DNA of 64,000 nt, from the NCBI RefSeq assembly GCF_001949145.1, contig NW_019091368.1, positions 3,447,296 to 3,511,295 of the forward strand, written 5' to 3'. This stretch comes from Acanthaster planci. Its lineage: Eukaryota > Echinodermata > Asteroidea > Valvatida > Acanthasteridae. Below are positions 62,857-64,000 of the stretch, piece by piece. Each line of letters opens with the position of its first letter. Position 1 is the stretch's first letter. The notes below the pieces were generated by a model that was not told the DNA's origin, did no database searches, and saw only the letters and a list, made by a program, of their open reading frames with translations. The position numbers and the translations under genes are program-made.

Positions 62857-64000
62857 AATTGCCTGACTGAAGCAAGTCCTCAGACTCCATTGAAGGTACA
62901 TGTGCATGTAAAAAGCTGTTCTATCGTTCACAATCCACTCAGCTGTTTGTTTTCAGAAGTGGTAACTCGTCTTCTGCTTAAGATCCTGCGGATATGTTCG
63001 GTGCTAATGTTGCCAAATTGCTTGCCAGCCAAGTACACGTACGTGCTCACAAACAGCTGCAGTACATGCTTTTGTGCTTTGAATTTTGTCGGCTTATGTA
63101 CAAACTTCCTGGCTCAATGAAGACAATATTTTTGATGCTTGTGAACACAAGGTCGATGGCATTACCTGGACTTCTCGGCTGTCATAGAAAAAAGTGCAGT
63201 GGAGACCAATAACAAATGGTCCTTTTGTTCCTTATGTCTCAAGCAAACTTGTACTAAGCGCTGATTGTTCCAAGTCCCCCCCCGCCTTTGTACCGTAAAC
63301 CATTATGGTTTCTATCCATTCGTCTTTCCTTATGAACTGACAATTCATACAAATGTTTCACTTCTTTGACGCTTATTTCTAAGCTCCAATCATCTAGACT
63401 GGAGATCACAAAATGCTTTCTACATAATCACAATCACTGTCTAGATATAACCACTGCAAGAGAAGGAAAGGCTGAAACACCCGTTGCCTGGCAACACGGA
63501 AGTGAGTAATATAAAAACCGACCTCACAAAGAGGAAAACATTTTCAGGAGATAAAGCATGTGCACGTACATATAAAACATAGCTGTATCATTCAAATTTG
63601 GGGGGGGATTAATTTTTTGAAAAGAACACTAAGAGTAAACATTTTTGCAAACTAGACTTTCCTTGAGGGTGGTTTTTTTAACACAGTTTGTACATTACAC
63701 ATACATGTACATGTACTCAACAAGGAGGATTATGCTAATGACAAAGTATGATCATGTGAATAACTTGTGGCACACTTTACATCTATCTCCTTCAATATTT
63801 TCAGTGTGTCATTCTTGAAACAGCACAATTGTTTCAGATCACTATCAGTTCCTATTAATTGGGATATAAAAATGTTTAAAATGCAATGATTGAGTTTACA
63901 AGATGCGAGAACGCAATAAAAAAATTTCACATGTTATTGATCTTGCTGCCCGCACAGTGGAACGACAAAAAGACTGACATCATCATCCAGGATAATCTGG

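Larger units (their letters stand above)
16474..64000 (-). other. ERC: ERC/ELKS/CAST gene, 3' half (ten exons; continues past right edge)
   Basis: A minus-strand gene assembled from ten exons that all have AG acceptors and GT donors and whose reading frames join without a break (1344 nt in total, 447 residues plus stop). The joined product is almost wholly charged heptad-type coiled coil. It follows the order of vertebrate ERC1/ERC2 from the segment ending in VKERK through EEARRRE and LLELxxxK to the C-terminal GIWA. From the family: ERC proteins are peripheral scaffolds of the presynaptic active zone and cortical secretory sites, binding RIM, liprin-alpha, Bassoon/Piccolo and Rab6. The N-terminal half, roughly 500 residues in relatives, is missing and should lie beyond position 64000. 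The homology is from memory of the family; the splice sites and frame are read directly. Confidence 0.93.
61785..64000 (-). other. ERC intron upstream of exon a (open at right edge)
   Basis: No ERC exon found in either reading of this stretch. It holds the SINE-like fragment, the 119-bp and 70-bp inverted-repeat elements, and near 63700 an alternating catacatgtacatgtact palindrome run. The minus-strand frame at 63730-63930 is AT-rich and does not resemble ERC. Confidence 0.7.

Noticed and set aside
63730-63930. Minus-strand frame with DLKQL...DTLKILKEIDV, considered as an upstream ERC exon
   Set aside because: AT-rich, cysteine-bearing and not aligned to any ERC segment; no convincing acceptor and donor pair in the right phase.

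Overview
This is animal genomic DNA with long introns, GT-AG splice sites, many short inverted-repeat elements and minisatellites. There is no operon structure. The one gene I can identify with confidence is the 3' half of an ERC/ELKS/CAST gene (active-zone coiled-coil scaffold), on the minus strand from beyond the right edge to a stop codon at 16474. Ten exons join in frame to 1344 nt (447 residues plus stop). They match the vertebrate ERC proteins from the middle coiled coil to the conserved C-terminal GIWA motif. One gene here carries an exon typical of vertebrate ERC1 as well as the GIWA tail known from ERC2 and short ERC1 forms. That fits an invertebrate with a single ERC gene. A marine deuterostome such as an amphioxus or echinoderm is my guess, but the sequence alone does not settle the lineage.

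Layout, right to left (the direction of transcription): upstream intron 61785-64000; exons a-h between 61784 and 41140, in a fairly compact block except for the 7.9 kb intron before exon h; a 17.3 kb intron; exon i (23737-23817); a 7.2 kb intron; exon j (16474-16500), which encodes only eight residues and the stop. Left of that lies presumed 3' UTR and intergenic sequence with SINE-like elements and a 24-bp minisatellite (8477-8908). Two CpG-dense, promoter-like stretches (about 3110-3620 and 4265-4400) suggest the start of a neighbouring gene that I cannot identify. One short minus-strand ORF (2724-2990) could be its first exon.

The introns hold most of the other structure: a directly repeated ~0.75 kb segment on either side of exon i; minisatellites of 24, 15, ~22-25 and ~38 bp; foldback elements at 35336-35709, 51711-51872 and 52143-52283; a pair of 70-bp inverted-repeat elements 58 kb apart; tRNA-derived repeats; and a perfect DR1 nuclear-receptor half-site pair at 60101-60113. 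I found no CRISPR, bacterial-type or viral system. The most notable items are the alternative-splicing layout of the ERC 3' end and the repeat architecture.
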